Shown here piece by piece: positions 26,213 through 35,722 of a DNA stretch of 64,000 bases (its first letter is position 1; every line of letters begins with the position of its first letter). The DNA is from Myxococcales bacterium. Its GTDB lineage: Bacteria > Myxococcota_A > Bradymonadia > UBA7976 > UBA1532. The stretch lies in the NCBI GenBank assembly GCA_020633435.1, contig JACKDP010000002.1, positions 441,001-505,000 of the forward strand, read 5' to 3'. Both the position numbers and the translations under genes were made by a program. The notes under the pieces are model-generated. The model was not told where the DNA came from. It saw only the letters and a list, made by a program, of their open reading frames with translations, and did not search any database.

Positions 26213-29200
26213 TTGGCCGTCAACAAAGAAAAGCTCATCGCCTCTGCGCAGCGCCTGACCCAGAAGGGCCAGATCGATCGCGCGATCCGAGAGTATCGGA
26301 CCATCGTGGAGGACGATCCGACGGACGTCCGGATCTGGATGAAGATCGGGGCCCTGTACGTGCGCAAGGGGGCCATCCCCCACGCCATCGCCACGTACAA
26401 CCGGGTCGCGAACCACTACCGCGAGGAGGGCCACGCCCAGAAGGCGGTGGCGGTCTACAAGCAGATCATCAGCCTCGCCCCCGGTGCCATCGACGCGCAC
26501 CTGGTGCTCGGCAACCTCTACGCCCGCCTGAACCAGCCCCAGGAGGCCATCAGCGAGCTGCAGATCGTGGTGGGGGCCTACGAGCGCGAGGGTCGCCACC
26601 AGGAGTCCTGTGATCTGCTCCAGCAGATCGTGGAGCTGCAGCCCGACGACGAGCCCAACCGCATCCGGCTGGCCGAGGCCTACGCCCGGCAGGGCCAGAC
26701 GGGGCACGCCGCCGACGAGTTCCGCATCGTCCTCGATCAGCTCCTCGCCCGCGGCCGGGTGGAGGACTACATCCAGGTCGCCGAGCGGATGCTCTACCTG
26801 GCCCCCGACCAGCACGCCGCCGCCCGGAAGCTGGCCGAGATCTACCTCCAGCGCGCCCAGCCCAAGCGGGCCCTCGCGCGCCTGCAGGTGCTCTTCCAGG
26901 CCAACCCCACCGATCCCGACGTGCTGCGCATGCTGGGGCAGGCCTTCCGCGACCTGGGCTATGGCAGCAAGGCGGCCTCGGTGTATCGCGAGCTGGCCCG
27001 CCTCGAGGGGCTGGCCGGCAACGAGCGCGGCCGGCACGAGGCCTTGCGCGCGGTGCTCGCCCTGGAGCCTGACGACGAGGAGGCCATGGCGGCCCTCGGC
27101 ATGCCCGCCGAGGTGGACGTCATGCCCCGGGTGGTGGTGACGAGCGGCGTGCCGCGCCCGGTGGAGCCGCCGGCCCCCAAGGGCCGCGCCGACGACCTGC
27201 TGCGCGACGTCGACCTCTACATCAAGTACGAGCTCTTCGATCACGCCCTGGCCCGCCTCGACAAGGTCTTCGCCGTCGATCCCGACTCCGTGCCCGCCCT
27301 GGAGCGCCGCGCGAAGCTGCTGATGGATCGCAAGCGCGAGCGGGAGGCCCTGGTGGTCTACCTGCGCCTCGCCGACCTCACCAGCGGCGAGAAGGCGATG
27401 GACTTCCTGGGGCGCGTCCTCCAGATCGATCCCGACCACATCGACGCCCGGGCCCGCCTGCGCGGCCTGAGCGACGACATGGCCGCCGACCAGGGCGAGG
27501 CCCCCGTCATCATGGCGTCGCCCGAGCCCTACGAGGTCGAGCTGGACCTGGACGGCTTCGACTTCGACGACGATCTGAACATGGAGCTGGGCCTCCCGCC
27601 CGCCGACGCCGGCGACCACCTCGACTTCGAGCTGGATCTGGATGAGCTGGCGCCGGCCCCGGACGATGACGCCTTCAGCGATCTGCTCGATCAGGCGGCC
27701 CGCGCCGCGGGGAAGGGCGAGCGCGTCCCGACCCGCCCGGTGGACGAGGGGCTGCAGCTCGGGCGGCAGGCCTTCGGCGACCTGGACGCCGAGGGGGATG
27801 ACTTCGGCGATCTGCTGGCCCCCGAGCCGGCCTCCGGGGGCCGCCGCGACCTGGGCGACTTCGGCGATCTACTGCAGGAGACGTCGGTCGATCCCCTGGC
27901 GGCCGCGCTGGTGCCGGACGCGCCGGCCCTGCCGACGCGCCCGAGCCACGGCCCGCCCTCCATGGAAGAGGAGGACGAGTTCGGCGATCTGCTGAGCGGC
28001 GCCCCGTCCCTCCAGGACGACTCCTTCGGCGATCTGCTCGCGCCCGATCCTCGCGCCCCGGCGGCGAGCGACGCCTTCGGCGACCTGCTGGCCCACGCGC
28101 CCCGCTCGGCGGGCCCCGCCCCCCTCGACTTCGACGCGGCCGCGCTCGGTGACGGGACGTTCGGCGACGACGCCTTTGAAGACGAGGTCTTCGGCGAGGC
28201 CGAGCCGGCGTCCGACCTGCGCTTCGACGAGGTGGCCTTCGGCGATCTGCTGCCCCCGGCCGAGGAGCCCGCGCTCTTCGACGAGGAGGCCGCGTCCGCG
28301 GTGCCCACGTCGTTCGAGGCGGCTTCAGCCGTGCCGGCCTTCTTCGAGGACGACCCGCTGTCCGCCGCGCCGGCCTTCTTCGATCTGGCCCCGCCGGCCG
28401 CGCAGGTGCCCGACGACGACGCCTTCGCCGACCTCCTGGCCGATCCGCCCCCGGCGCCGGTCGCCGAGGAGGCCTACGACCTCGATCTGGACGCCCTGGC
28501 GTTCGGTGGCGGCGAGGACACGGGCCTCGACCTCCCCACGGCCGACGTCCTCGGCATGCCCGACGAGGCGGACCAGTTCGACGCCGAGGTCGCCGTCGGC
28601 GCCCTGCCGGGCGTGATGGGCGAGGACGAGGACGACGCCGACGGCCTGGAGGCCTTCCAGCTCGAGGATGACGACCTCTTCCTCGAGGCCGACGAGGCCC
28701 TGGAGGACCAGCGCTCGCTGCTGGCCCCGCCGCCGCCTCCGCCGCCGCCCCCATCCAGCCGCATGCCGCCGCTGCCCCGCCTGCCCAACCCGGCCGGCGG
28801 CAACCTGCGCGACAAGCTGGCCCGCATCACGCACCGCTCGGGCCCCGTCGCCCCGGCGCCGCCGCCCCCGCCGGGCGGCAGCCTGTTCAACCTGCGGACG
28901 GAGACGCCGGCCCCCATGCCGGCCGAGCCCGAGGAGCCGCTCTCCGACGACGTCGATCTGTCGGGCGCCGAGTTCTTCAACATCGGCGGCACCGTCGAGT
29001 GGCCGGCCCTGACGGCCGAGCTGGCCGAGCTGGACTTCCTGCTGGGCGGCCGCCTCGTGGCCGAGGCCCGCGAGCTCCTGAGCGAGCTCAACCAGCAGCA
29101 CCCCGGCCACCCCGAGCTCACCGAGCGCCTCGATCGCATCCTCGAGATCGAGACGGACGAGGAGCTCGTGCGCCAGGCCGAGGCCCAGACGGACGCCCTC

Positions 29201-29641
29201 CTGGACGCTTTCGACGGCGACGTCGACTTCGGCACCGTCCAGGGCTCCATGATCAGCGAGCTGGCCGAGGACGACGGCGCCACGCACCTCGATCTCGGCC
29301 TCGCCTTCCGCCAGATGGGCCAGTTCAACAAGGCCATCGGGCAGCTCGAGAAGGCGCGGCGGGGCCGCGAGCTCTTCGCCGAGGCCACCCGCGTGCTGGC
29401 CCTGGTGCACGTCGAGCGCGGCCAGCCCCAGCAGGCCGTGGATCTGCTGGTGGAGGCCCTCGCCGACGCCCGGGTGAAGGCCCACGCCCGCGTGGCCCTC
29501 CGCTACGAGCTGGCCGGCGCCTACGAGGCCACGGGCCGCCGCGACCGCGCCGCCGACGAGCTGCGCGCCGTCGCCAGCGCCTCGAACCCCGACGACTTCC
29601 CCGACCTCCCCGAGCGCCTCGCCCGCCTCGCCCAGGGCTGA
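26213..29641 (+). CDS. Large TPR-repeat protein with repeated FGDLL motifs
   Basis: A 1142-residue cytoplasmic protein starting at TTG, with GGAGA upstream. Residues 1-300 are tetratricopeptide repeats (AIREYRTIVEDDPTDVRIW and similar units), with further TPR-like helices around 320-420 and at the C-terminus (about 1020-1140). The middle (about 440-860) is acidic and disordered, with eight copies of an (A/D/E/S)F(G/S/A)DLL motif at residues 488, 531, 550, 590, 605, 622, 676 and 738, then a polyproline run and another TPR-type block. It probably acts as a scaffold, with TPRs and short motifs binding partner proteins. TPR scaffolds are frequent in myxobacteria, but I do not know a named homologue. 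No signal peptide or membrane helix. Confidence 0.85.
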   Translation: MAVNKEKLIASAQRLTQKGQIDRAIREYRTIVEDDPTDVRIWMKIGALYVRKGAIPHAIATYNRVANHYREEGHAQKAVAVYKQIISLAPGAIDAHLVLGNLYARLNQPQEAISELQIVVGAYEREGRHQESCDLLQQIVELQPDDEPNRIRLAEAYARQGQTGHAADEFRIVLDQLLARGRVEDYIQVAERMLYLAPDQHAAARKLAEIYLQRAQPKRALARLQVLFQANPTDPDVLRMLGQAFRDLGYGSKAASVYRELARLEGLAGNERGRHEALRAVLALEPDDEEAMAALGMPAEVDVMPRVVVTSGVPRPVEPPAPKGRADDLLRDVDLYIKYELFDHALARLDKVFAVDPDSVPALERRAKLLMDRKREREALVVYLRLADLTSGEKAMDFLGRVLQIDPDHIDARARLRGLSDDMAADQGEAPVIMASPEPYEVELDLDGFDFDDDLNMELGLPPADAGDHLDFELDLDELAPAPDDDAFSDLLDQAARAAGKGERVPTRPVDEGLQLGRQAFGDLDAEGDDFGDLLAPEPASGGRRDLGDFGDLLQETSVDPLAAALVPDAPALPTRPSHGPPSMEEEDEFGDLLSGAPSLQDDSFGDLLAPDPRAPAASDAFGDLLAHAPRSAGPAPLDFDAAALGDGTFGDDAFEDEVFGEAEPASDLRFDEVAFGDLLPPAEEPALFDEEAASAVPTSFEAASAVPAFFEDDPLSAAPAFFDLAPPAAQVPDDDAFADLLADPPPAPVAEEAYDLDLDALAFGGGEDTGLDLPTADVLGMPDEADQFDAEVAVGALPGVMGEDEDDADGLEAFQLEDDDLFLEADEALEDQRSLLAPPPPPPPPPSSRMPPLPRLPNPAGGNLRDKLARITHRSGPVAPAPPPPPGGSLFNLRTETPAPMPAEPEEPLSDDVDLSGAEFFNIGGTVEWPALTAELAELDFLLGGRLVAEARELLSELNQQHPGHPELTERLDRILEIETDEELVRQAEAQTDALLDAFDGDVDFGTVQGSMISELAEDDGATHLDLGLAFRQMGQFNKAIGQLEKARRGRELFAEATRVLALVHVERGQPQQAVDLLVEALADARVKAHARVALRYELAGAYEATGRRDRAADELRAVASASNPDDFPDLPERLARLAQG

Positions 29642-29742
29642 GCCCGACCGCCCCGGTCGCCCCCGCGTAGAGCGAAGTTCCCCCCGCCGCCATCCTGGCG
29701 TATGACGGAGGCCGACCCACTCACCCCCGAGGAGGACGCGCC

Positions 29743-30894
29743 ATGGGCCTGAGAGAGGCACTGGGCCGGCTGAAGGACAGCCAGGGCAAGGGCTCCCTGT
29801 TGCGGCGCTGGCTGCTGCCGGGCATCGCCGCCGTGCTGCTGCTGGGGCTCCTGTTCTCCGACCACAGCGGCGTGGTGGAGGTGGAGCCTGGCGAGGTGGC
29901 CGTGAAGTACAACAACACCGGCCTGGCCCTCTTCGGCGAGCCCGCCAGCGTGGTGAAGGAGCAGGGCGTCCTCACCTTCCTGCCCCTCTTCCAGCGCGTC
30001 GAGAAGCTGGATGTGCGCCCCCAGATCTTCACGATGGAGGGCACGAGCGACGGGGGCAAGAAGGGGGGCGAGGTGGATCACAACCGCATCCGCCGCCTGA
30101 CCGTGCGCGCCAACGACGGCTCGAACTTCTACTTCGAGCGCGTCGAGATCCACTACCAGGTCCTCCCGGGCATGGCGGCCGAGGTCATCCGCCAGAACGG
30201 CCCCGGCAACGACTACAAGTGGCGCGCCCTCCAGGTGCACTCCCGCGAGCTGCTGCGCGACGAGTTCGGCCGGCACTCCTTCCTCGAGATCGCCGACCCC
30301 TCCACCTACGGCGCCGCCAACGCCCGCGCCAAGGAGGCCCTGAACAAGCGCCTCGCCCCGCTGGGCATCGAGGTCTCCAACATCCTGATCTCCAAGCCGA
30401 AGTTCGACGATCGCGTCGAGGCGGCCATCGAGGATCGCCAGGAGGCCGAGCAGGAGGTCCAGGTCCAGGAGGAGAAGCGCAACAAGCTGCGCCAGCAGAA
30501 GGGGCACCGCCTCCAGCAGGTGGAGCAGGAGAAGAACGCCGAGTTCCAGCAGCTCAACGCCGAGCTGGAGGCGCGCAAGCAGCAGGCCCAGAACGCCTTC
30601 ATCGCCGCGCGCCGCGAGGCGGACATCTACTTCATCGAGAAGGAGGCCGCCGGCATCGCCTACCGCGACGAGAAGGTCACCCGGGCGAAGTCCAACGAGG
30701 TGGCCTACCGCAAGCAGGCCGAGGGCGTCGTCGCCCAGATCCGCGCGGTGGGCGAGCAGGGCGCCGACGTCCTCAACCGCGAGATCGCCGAGCACGTCTT
30801 CCCGCAGCTCGAGCGCGTCTCCGCGTCGCCCTACGCCCAGCCCACGACCCCCATCGACATCCGCCACCTCAACAACAGCGGGGGTGAGCAGTGA
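29743..30894 (+). CDS. SPFH/Band 7 membrane protein (HflK/prohibitin-like), first of a pair
   Basis: A 383-residue protein with a single N-terminal membrane helix (about 24-40), an SPFH domain (VEPGEVAVKYNNTG through LGIEVSNILISKPKFDD) and a long charged coiled coil (EQEVQVQEEKRNKLRQQKG). SPFH proteins form large ring-shaped membrane cages and often control membrane proteases or lipid domains. GAGGAGG precedes the ATG. Its stop overlaps the start of a second SPFH gene by 4 bases, as in hflK-hflC, but no FtsH gene is adjacent. Assignment to HflK or another subfamily is uncertain. Confidence 0.85.
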   Translation: MGLREALGRLKDSQGKGSLLRRWLLPGIAAVLLLGLLFSDHSGVVEVEPGEVAVKYNNTGLALFGEPASVVKEQGVLTFLPLFQRVEKLDVRPQIFTMEGTSDGGKKGGEVDHNRIRRLTVRANDGSNFYFERVEIHYQVLPGMAAEVIRQNGPGNDYKWRALQVHSRELLRDEFGRHSFLEIADPSTYGAANARAKEALNKRLAPLGIEVSNILISKPKFDDRVEAAIEDRQEAEQEVQVQEEKRNKLRQQKGHRLQQVEQEKNAEFQQLNAELEARKQQAQNAFIAARREADIYFIEKEAAGIAYRDEKVTRAKSNEVAYRKQAEGVVAQIRAVGEQGADVLNREIAEHVFPQLERVSASPYAQPTTPIDIRHLNNSGGEQ

Positions 30895-31919
30895 AGCGCA
30901 TCATCAACTGGATCTCGCTGGCGGTGATCGCGCTCTTCCTGCTGCCGGGCATGTGCTTCGAGCGCATCGAGCCGGGCCAGATCGGCGTGCGCCGCAGCCT
31001 CGAGGGGGGCATCACCGAGCAGGACTTCGAGGTGGGCTACCACCTCTCCCTGCCGTTCTGGCACTCCTGGTACCAGCTCGACGGCACCCTGCACTACCTG
31101 GAGTTCGTGGAGGGCGAGTCGACGGCCCTCGACGTGCGGACCCGCGACAACAACATCATCTACATCGACCTCGCCGTGCCCTACCGCATCCGCGAGAACG
31201 AGGCCTGGCGCATCGTGCGCGAGGGCTTCGCCGACAGCTACGAGGTGAAGGTCAAGTCGACCACCGCCGGCATCCTGCGCGAGCACCTGGCCGCCTTCTC
31301 CAACATCGACGTCCAGGATCCCGACGTGCGCCGCCGCGTGGCCGACGAGACGCTGCCCAAGCTCAACGAGGCCCTGGCCCAGTACCACGTCATCGCGACC
31401 CATGTGGTCATCCGGTCCATCCGCTTCCGCCAGCAGTACGAGGACCAGCTCCAGAACAAGCAGTTCTTCATCGTCCAGGGCCGCCTCGACGAGGCCCGCC
31501 AGCGCGAGTCGGTCGCCAAGCAGGAGACCGAGACGCTGGAGAAGACCATCCTCAAGGACATCGCCCTCAAGCGGGAGGAGTGGAACAAGAAGGTCGAAGA
31601 GCTCAAGTCGCGCTTCGAGATCGAGGTCTCGCAGATCGAGGCCGAGTCCACCCGCTACACCCGCCAGCGCCGCGCCGACGCCGACGCGCACTTCGCCGAA
31701 CTCAAGGCCGAGGGCGACCTGGCCGAGGTGCAGGCCGAGGCCCTCGGCGAGCGGCTGAAGGCCGAGGCCCTGTCCACCAAGGCGGGCCGCACCTTCAGCG
31801 CCATCGAGGCGGTGCGCCGCTTCAAGATGGGCGACGTCCGCCTCAACTCGATCAACCCGCGCTTCCTCTACGAGTTCGGCTCCATGCGCGCGTGGCGCCA
31901 GTTCTTCCTGGGGGAGTGA
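30891..31919 (+). CDS. SPFH/Band 7 membrane protein (HflC-like), second of a pair
   Basis: A 342-residue partner of the preceding protein. One N-terminal membrane helix (about 6-22), then an SPFH domain starting FERIEPGQIGVRRSL, followed by a coiled coil (EARQRESVAKQETETLEKT) and a C-terminal RFKMGDVRLNSINPRFLYEFGS. The GTG start overlaps the upstream stop (GTGA). The two probably assemble as a hetero-oligomeric ring. A small membrane protein gene follows after one base, suggesting a third component. Confidence 0.85.
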   Translation: MKRIINWISLAVIALFLLPGMCFERIEPGQIGVRRSLEGGITEQDFEVGYHLSLPFWHSWYQLDGTLHYLEFVEGESTALDVRTRDNNIIYIDLAVPYRIRENEAWRIVREGFADSYEVKVKSTTAGILREHLAAFSNIDVQDPDVRRRVADETLPKLNEALAQYHVIATHVVIRSIRFRQQYEDQLQNKQFFIVQGRLDEARQRESVAKQETETLEKTILKDIALKREEWNKKVEELKSRFEIEVSQIEAESTRYTRQRRADADAHFAELKAEGDLAEVQAEALGERLKAEALSTKAGRTFSAIEAVRRFKMGDVRLNSINPRFLYEFGSMRAWRQFFLGE

Positions 31920-31920
31920 G

Positions 31921-32526
31921 GTGCTGCGTCGCCTCCTGGTGATCATCGTCGCCGCGGGCCTGGTCTGGGCGGGCCTGCGCGTGCGCGCCTGGCTCAAGGC
32001 CCGGACGCTGCCGGTGGTCCCCGACGACTGGCGGCTGCTCGCCGAGCAGTCCCTGGCCTTCGGCGAGGCGCTGGATCTGCGGGATCGCATGGAGGCGGTG
32101 GTGCGCGGCGATGATCGCCGCGTGCAGCGGGCCCTGCTGCTGGACGTGCACGGCATCCTGCACGAGATCGCCCAGCTCGTCCGCCTGCGCTTCGAGGTGG
32201 AGCGCCACCTGCACGAGGTGCGTGGCCACCCCCCGGGGCGCCGCGCCGGCCGGCCCCTCCCCGAGGACGCCGAGCGCCAGCGCCGCGAGACGGCGGCCGC
32301 CCTGGAGGCCCGCGCCGACCGCTTCGCCACCGAGGCCGCCCAGGCCGTCAGCGGGCTCCGCCAGGTGTACCTGGAGCTGCTCGAGACCCATGACGGCGGC
32401 CGCGGCGGCGGCGCCCAGGCGGCCCGCAAGACGCGCGCCCTCATCGACTCCCTGCGCAGCCAGGCCCAGGCCGAGCAGGAGATCTCCCGGTTTCTCCAGG
32501 AAGATCACAAGGATCGCGACGACTGA
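31921..32526 (+). CDS. Small membrane protein linked to the SPFH pair
   Basis: A 201-residue protein starting at GTG one base after the second SPFH gene. It has one N-terminal membrane helix (LLVIIVAAGLVWAGLRV), then a highly charged helical region (LRDRMEAVVRGDDRRVQRALL, RRETAAALEARADRFATE) ending in a likely coiled coil. I do not recognise a family. Its operon position suggests an accessory or anchoring subunit of the SPFH complex. The 3' end overlaps the convergent RDD gene by 22 bases. Confidence 0.7.
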   Translation: MLRRLLVIIVAAGLVWAGLRVRAWLKARTLPVVPDDWRLLAEQSLAFGEALDLRDRMEAVVRGDDRRVQRALLLDVHGILHEIAQLVRLRFEVERHLHEVRGHPPGRRAGRPLPEDAERQRRETAAALEARADRFATEAAQAVSGLRQVYLELLETHDGGRGGGAQAARKTRALIDSLRSQAQAEQEISRFLQEDHKDRDD

Positions 32527-33410
32527 CCGCCGGATCGCTGGCGCGCCTCCCGCGCCTCGTTCTTGTCGGCGTGCCGCACCCCGAACAGCAGCCCGCGCTC
32601 CAGGCGCGCCCGCTGGGCGGCGTAGAACGCCTGCAGGAAGGGCAGGGGCTCCACCTCCCAGGCGTCCTTCGGCCAGCCGATGCGCTGCTTGATCTTGGTG
32701 CAGACCAGGTCCCAGGTGTCCCGGTCCACCTCGCCCTCGTTGCGCAGCAGGTCTTCGAGCACGTGCAGCTCGTAGTTGCCGTAGTGGCCGAGCTGCTCCG
32801 CCGTGAAGTGGTAGCGGGGCTGCTGCACCCGCGCGCTCAGGTCTTCGAGCAGCGGGCGCTCGGGCACCGTCACCACCCACGTCCCCGCGATCAGATCGCC
32901 GACGCGCAGGCGGTCGCGGTTGAAGAGGGGCATCAGCAGCAGCGCGATGCACCACAGCGCCGCGAAGAGGCCGATGAGCCCCCCGGCCCCCGGCCAGATG
33001 CTCTCGGGGCTGAAGACCGCCACCACCGGCAGGAAGACCTCGACCTCCCGGGTGAGGTTGCGGGCGAAGATGGCGCGGGGCGAGAGGGGGCCGCCGTGGC
33101 TGTCGATGACCCGGATCTTCTGGCTGCGCTTGCCCGGCGTCGACCCCTGCAGCGCGAGCTCGCAGAAGGGGAAGTAGAAGATCCGCAACAGGAAGTGGGC
33201 GAAGAGGAAGAACGCCGTGAACGAGCCGTTGCCGCCGGCCAGGACGACGAGCATGGCGAGCAGCAGGGTGACGGCGATGATGATGAGCCAGTCGAGCACG
33301 AACGCGGCGGCGCGGGCGCCGATGGGGGCCAGGCGCACGGTGAGCTCGATGCCCTCCGGGGTGTTCAGGCGCCGGCTGTCGATGGCGGCGCGCTCGTCGA
33401 CGAGGCTCAC
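32505..33410 (-). CDS. RDD-family membrane protein
   Basis: A 301-residue integral membrane protein, last gene of a six-gene minus-strand operon. The RDD domain starts after RLAPIGARAAAFVLDWLII and contains the conserved GSTPGKRSQKIRVID loop and NLTREVEVFLPV; three or four membrane helices are visible. A soluble C-terminal extension (from LSARVQQPRYHFTAEQ) is longer than in minimal RDD proteins. The GTG start overlaps the stop of the SpoIIM-like gene (GTGA). Function is unknown; RDD proteins are often tied to transport or to membrane operons such as this one. Confidence 0.85.
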   Translation of the reverse strand: MSLVDERAAIDSRRLNTPEGIELTVRLAPIGARAAAFVLDWLIIIAVTLLLAMLVVLAGGNGSFTAFFLFAHFLLRIFYFPFCELALQGSTPGKRSQKIRVIDSHGGPLSPRAIFARNLTREVEVFLPVVAVFSPESIWPGAGGLIGLFAALWCIALLLMPLFNRDRLRVGDLIAGTWVVTVPERPLLEDLSARVQQPRYHFTAEQLGHYGNYELHVLEDLLRNEGEVDRDTWDLVCTKIKQRIGWPKDAWEVEPLPFLQAFYAAQRARLERGLLFGVRHADKNEAREARQRSGGQSSRSL

Positions 33411-34408
33411 GTCCCCGCCCCCCGCCGGCCGAGGACCAGGAAGTAGAAGAGCCAGAAGGCGGCCATCGTGGTGGCCGTGAGGTAGCGCACCTCGACGTCC
33501 GTGACGAGCTGGCGGAAGAAGCCCTCGAAGAGCGCGGCGATGAAGAAGAGGACGACCGCGCCCAGGGCGATGCCGGCGGCCTCCCGGCCGCGCACGCGCA
33601 GGGTGTCGAGGCGGCCGTGCCGGTCGGGGAAGAGCAGGGCCTGCGCCAGCACGAGGCCCGCCGCCCCGCAGACCACCACCGCGAACAGCTCGGTGACGCC
33701 GTGGGGCAGGAGCCACCCCCACAGGTCCACCGACAGGCCGCGGCTGTGGTAGAGCGCCGCGAAGGCCCCCAGGGAGAGGCCGTTGTAGAAGAGCAGGTAG
33801 AAGACCGGCAGCCCGAAGACGAACCCGAGGGCGAAGGCCATGATGCCGATGCGGGCGTTGTGGCTGAACAGGAACGACGCGAAGGCGGCCAGGCTGTCGT
33901 TGAGGTGCTCGACGTCGTAGAGGCCGTCGCGCAGGAACTCGGTGGTGGCCGCGGGGTTGCGGCCCTGCGTCATGCCCGCCGGCATGAAGCTGTAGAAGAG
34001 CTCCATGTCGCCCAGGGTGAGCAGGAAGCCAGCGAGCATCCCGGCCCCGAGGAAGACGAAGGCCAGCAGCAGGTGCCAGCGAAGTCTGCGCATTTGCTGG
34101 GGAAACCAGCGCAGGAAGAAGCCCGCCAGGGCGCCGCTGGCGCTGCGCTTCGAGCTGTAGACGCAGAGGTACGCCCGGCTGCAGAGGCTCTCCAGCCAGT
34201 CCACCAGGTTGCGATCGAGGCTGATGGCCCGCGCCACGCTCAGGGCCGAGAGGGTGCCGCGGTAGAGCATCGCCAGCCGGCGCGCGTCGCTGGCGTCGAG
34301 GGCGCGCATCCCGCGCTTCTCCACCGCGATGACGAGGCCCTCGAGCTCTCGCCAGGCCGCCTCCCGCTCCCGGCGGAACTGGACGCTGCGCAGCTCGCCG
34401 TCGCTCAT
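33407..34408 (-). CDS. SpoIIM-like membrane protein
   Basis: A 333-residue multi-pass protein of the stage II sporulation protein M family. The N-terminus is soluble and basic (RREREAAWRELEGLVIAVEK), then about six membrane helices with the family segments NDSLAAFASFLFSHNARIGI and WGWLLPHGVTELFAVVVCGAAG. In Bacillus SpoIIM works in cell-wall remodelling during engulfment; in Gram-negative bacteria the gene commonly sits next to MoxR/DUF58/RDD genes, as here. Start and stop overlap its neighbours by 4 bases on both sides. Confidence 0.88.
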   Translation of the reverse strand: MSDGELRSVQFRREREAAWRELEGLVIAVEKRGMRALDASDARRLAMLYRGTLSALSVARAISLDRNLVDWLESLCSRAYLCVYSSKRSASGALAGFFLRWFPQQMRRLRWHLLLAFVFLGAGMLAGFLLTLGDMELFYSFMPAGMTQGRNPAATTEFLRDGLYDVEHLNDSLAAFASFLFSHNARIGIMAFALGFVFGLPVFYLLFYNGLSLGAFAALYHSRGLSVDLWGWLLPHGVTELFAVVVCGAAGLVLAQALLFPDRHGRLDTLRVRGREAAGIALGAVVLFFIAALFEGFFRQLVTDVEVRYLTATTMAAFWLFYFLVLGRRGAGT

Positions 34409-35718
34409 GCGATGAGCTCCCGTCGCTTGATGTCGAGGTAGCGGTTCAAGAGCCCCACCGACACCCGATCGGGCGCGGCGTCCACGCAGAACACCCCCTT
34501 GCGCTGGAGCCGCCGCACCACCTTCTCGCGCTCCCGCACCAGATCCCAGGCCACCACCGCCCGGTGGATGTCGAGCAGGCTGCCCGGCTCGGCGCCCACG
34601 ATGCGCTGCATCTCGGGATCGCGCAGCGAGACGAAGATGACGACGTGGCGGCGGGCGAGCCGGCCCAGGTTCTCGAGCATCAGCTCGGCCGTGACGGTGT
34701 CGACGAAGTCGGTGAGCACGACCACCAGCGACCGCCGCCGCAGCCGGCTGGCCAGGTGCGTGAGGCCCAGGGTGAAGTTCGTCTCGTGGCGGCTGTAGGC
34801 CAGGTCGGCGAGCCGGCGCTGCAGGTGGTGGATGGCCTGCACCCCGCCCGTCGGCTCCACGAAGCACTGCACCTGCTCGTCGAAGGCGAACAGCCCCACC
34901 CGGTCGCCCGCCCGCAGGCTGTAGAGCGCCAGCAGCAGGCTCGCGTTGATGGCGGTGTCGAGCTTCGGCACCCCGTCCACCGGCTCGCCCATCAGGTGCC
35001 CGGTGTCGAGGGCCAGGATGACCTGGTGGTTGCGCTCCGCCCGGAACTTGCGGGCCAGCAGCTTGCGGTGGCGCGCCGAGGCCTTCCAGTCGATGGCCCG
35101 GTGGTCGAGGCCCTCGCGGTACTCGGTGAGCGAGTCGAACTCGGAGCCCTCCCCCACGAAGCGCTCGGCCTTCAGGCCCACCAGCAGATCCTGGCTGTGC
35201 ATGCGCAGGGCCGCCGAGCGGACGGCCCGCAGGTTGGGCACCACGGGGATGTCCTGGTCCATCGGCAGCCGGATCTGGCGGCGGAGCAGGCCGAGGGGCC
35301 CCGTCCAGCGCAGCCAGAGCGCCTCGACCCGGGCCAGGCCGCGCCGCGTCGGCGCCAGGGGCACCTCCACCAGCCGCGTCCCGGCGTCCGCGAGCCGCAC
35401 GGGCAGGGCGGGCTGGGGCCCGAGGACGCCCCCCAGCTCCGCCAGCAGCTCCACGTCCACCGGACGCGGCGTGCCGCTGGCCGTCATCGCCACCACCAGG
35501 GGATCCGGGTCGCCGATGTACAGCACCTCCGGCGGCCGCAGCTCCACGGCCATGCGCCGCGCCGGCAGCGTGAGCAGCGCGTCGAGCACCAGCGCCACCA
35601 GCCCGAGCCCCAGCAGCAGCAGCCAGCCGAGCCACAGGCGCGCGTCGATGATCGCCGGCGCGAGGGCGAACGGCACCCCCAGGGCGAACACGAGCACGGC
35701 GCGGAGGGTCGGCTGCAC
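34405..35718 (-). CDS. DUF58-domain protein
   Basis: A 437-residue protein with two N-terminal membrane helices (about 6-45), a beta-rich periplasmic or membrane-proximal region, and a C-terminal DUF58/VWA-like module marked by EYREGLDHRAIDWKASAR and the metal-site-like LALDTGHLM, with DFVDT later. DUF58 proteins are the standard partners of MoxR ATPases. It starts at GTG, 4 bases after the MoxR stop, and overlaps the SpoIIM-like gene (ATGA). Confidence 0.9.
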   Translation of the reverse strand: MQPTLRAVLVFALGVPFALAPAIIDARLWLGWLLLLGLGLVALVLDALLTLPARRMAVELRPPEVLYIGDPDPLVVAMTASGTPRPVDVELLAELGGVLGPQPALPVRLADAGTRLVEVPLAPTRRGLARVEALWLRWTGPLGLLRRQIRLPMDQDIPVVPNLRAVRSAALRMHSQDLLVGLKAERFVGEGSEFDSLTEYREGLDHRAIDWKASARHRKLLARKFRAERNHQVILALDTGHLMGEPVDGVPKLDTAINASLLLALYSLRAGDRVGLFAFDEQVQCFVEPTGGVQAIHHLQRRLADLAYSRHETNFTLGLTHLASRLRRRSLVVVLTDFVDTVTAELMLENLGRLARRHVVIFVSLRDPEMQRIVGAEPGSLLDIHRAVVAWDLVREREKVVRRLQRKGVFCVDAAPDRVSVGLLNRYLDIKRRELIA

Positions 35719-35722
35719 GGCG

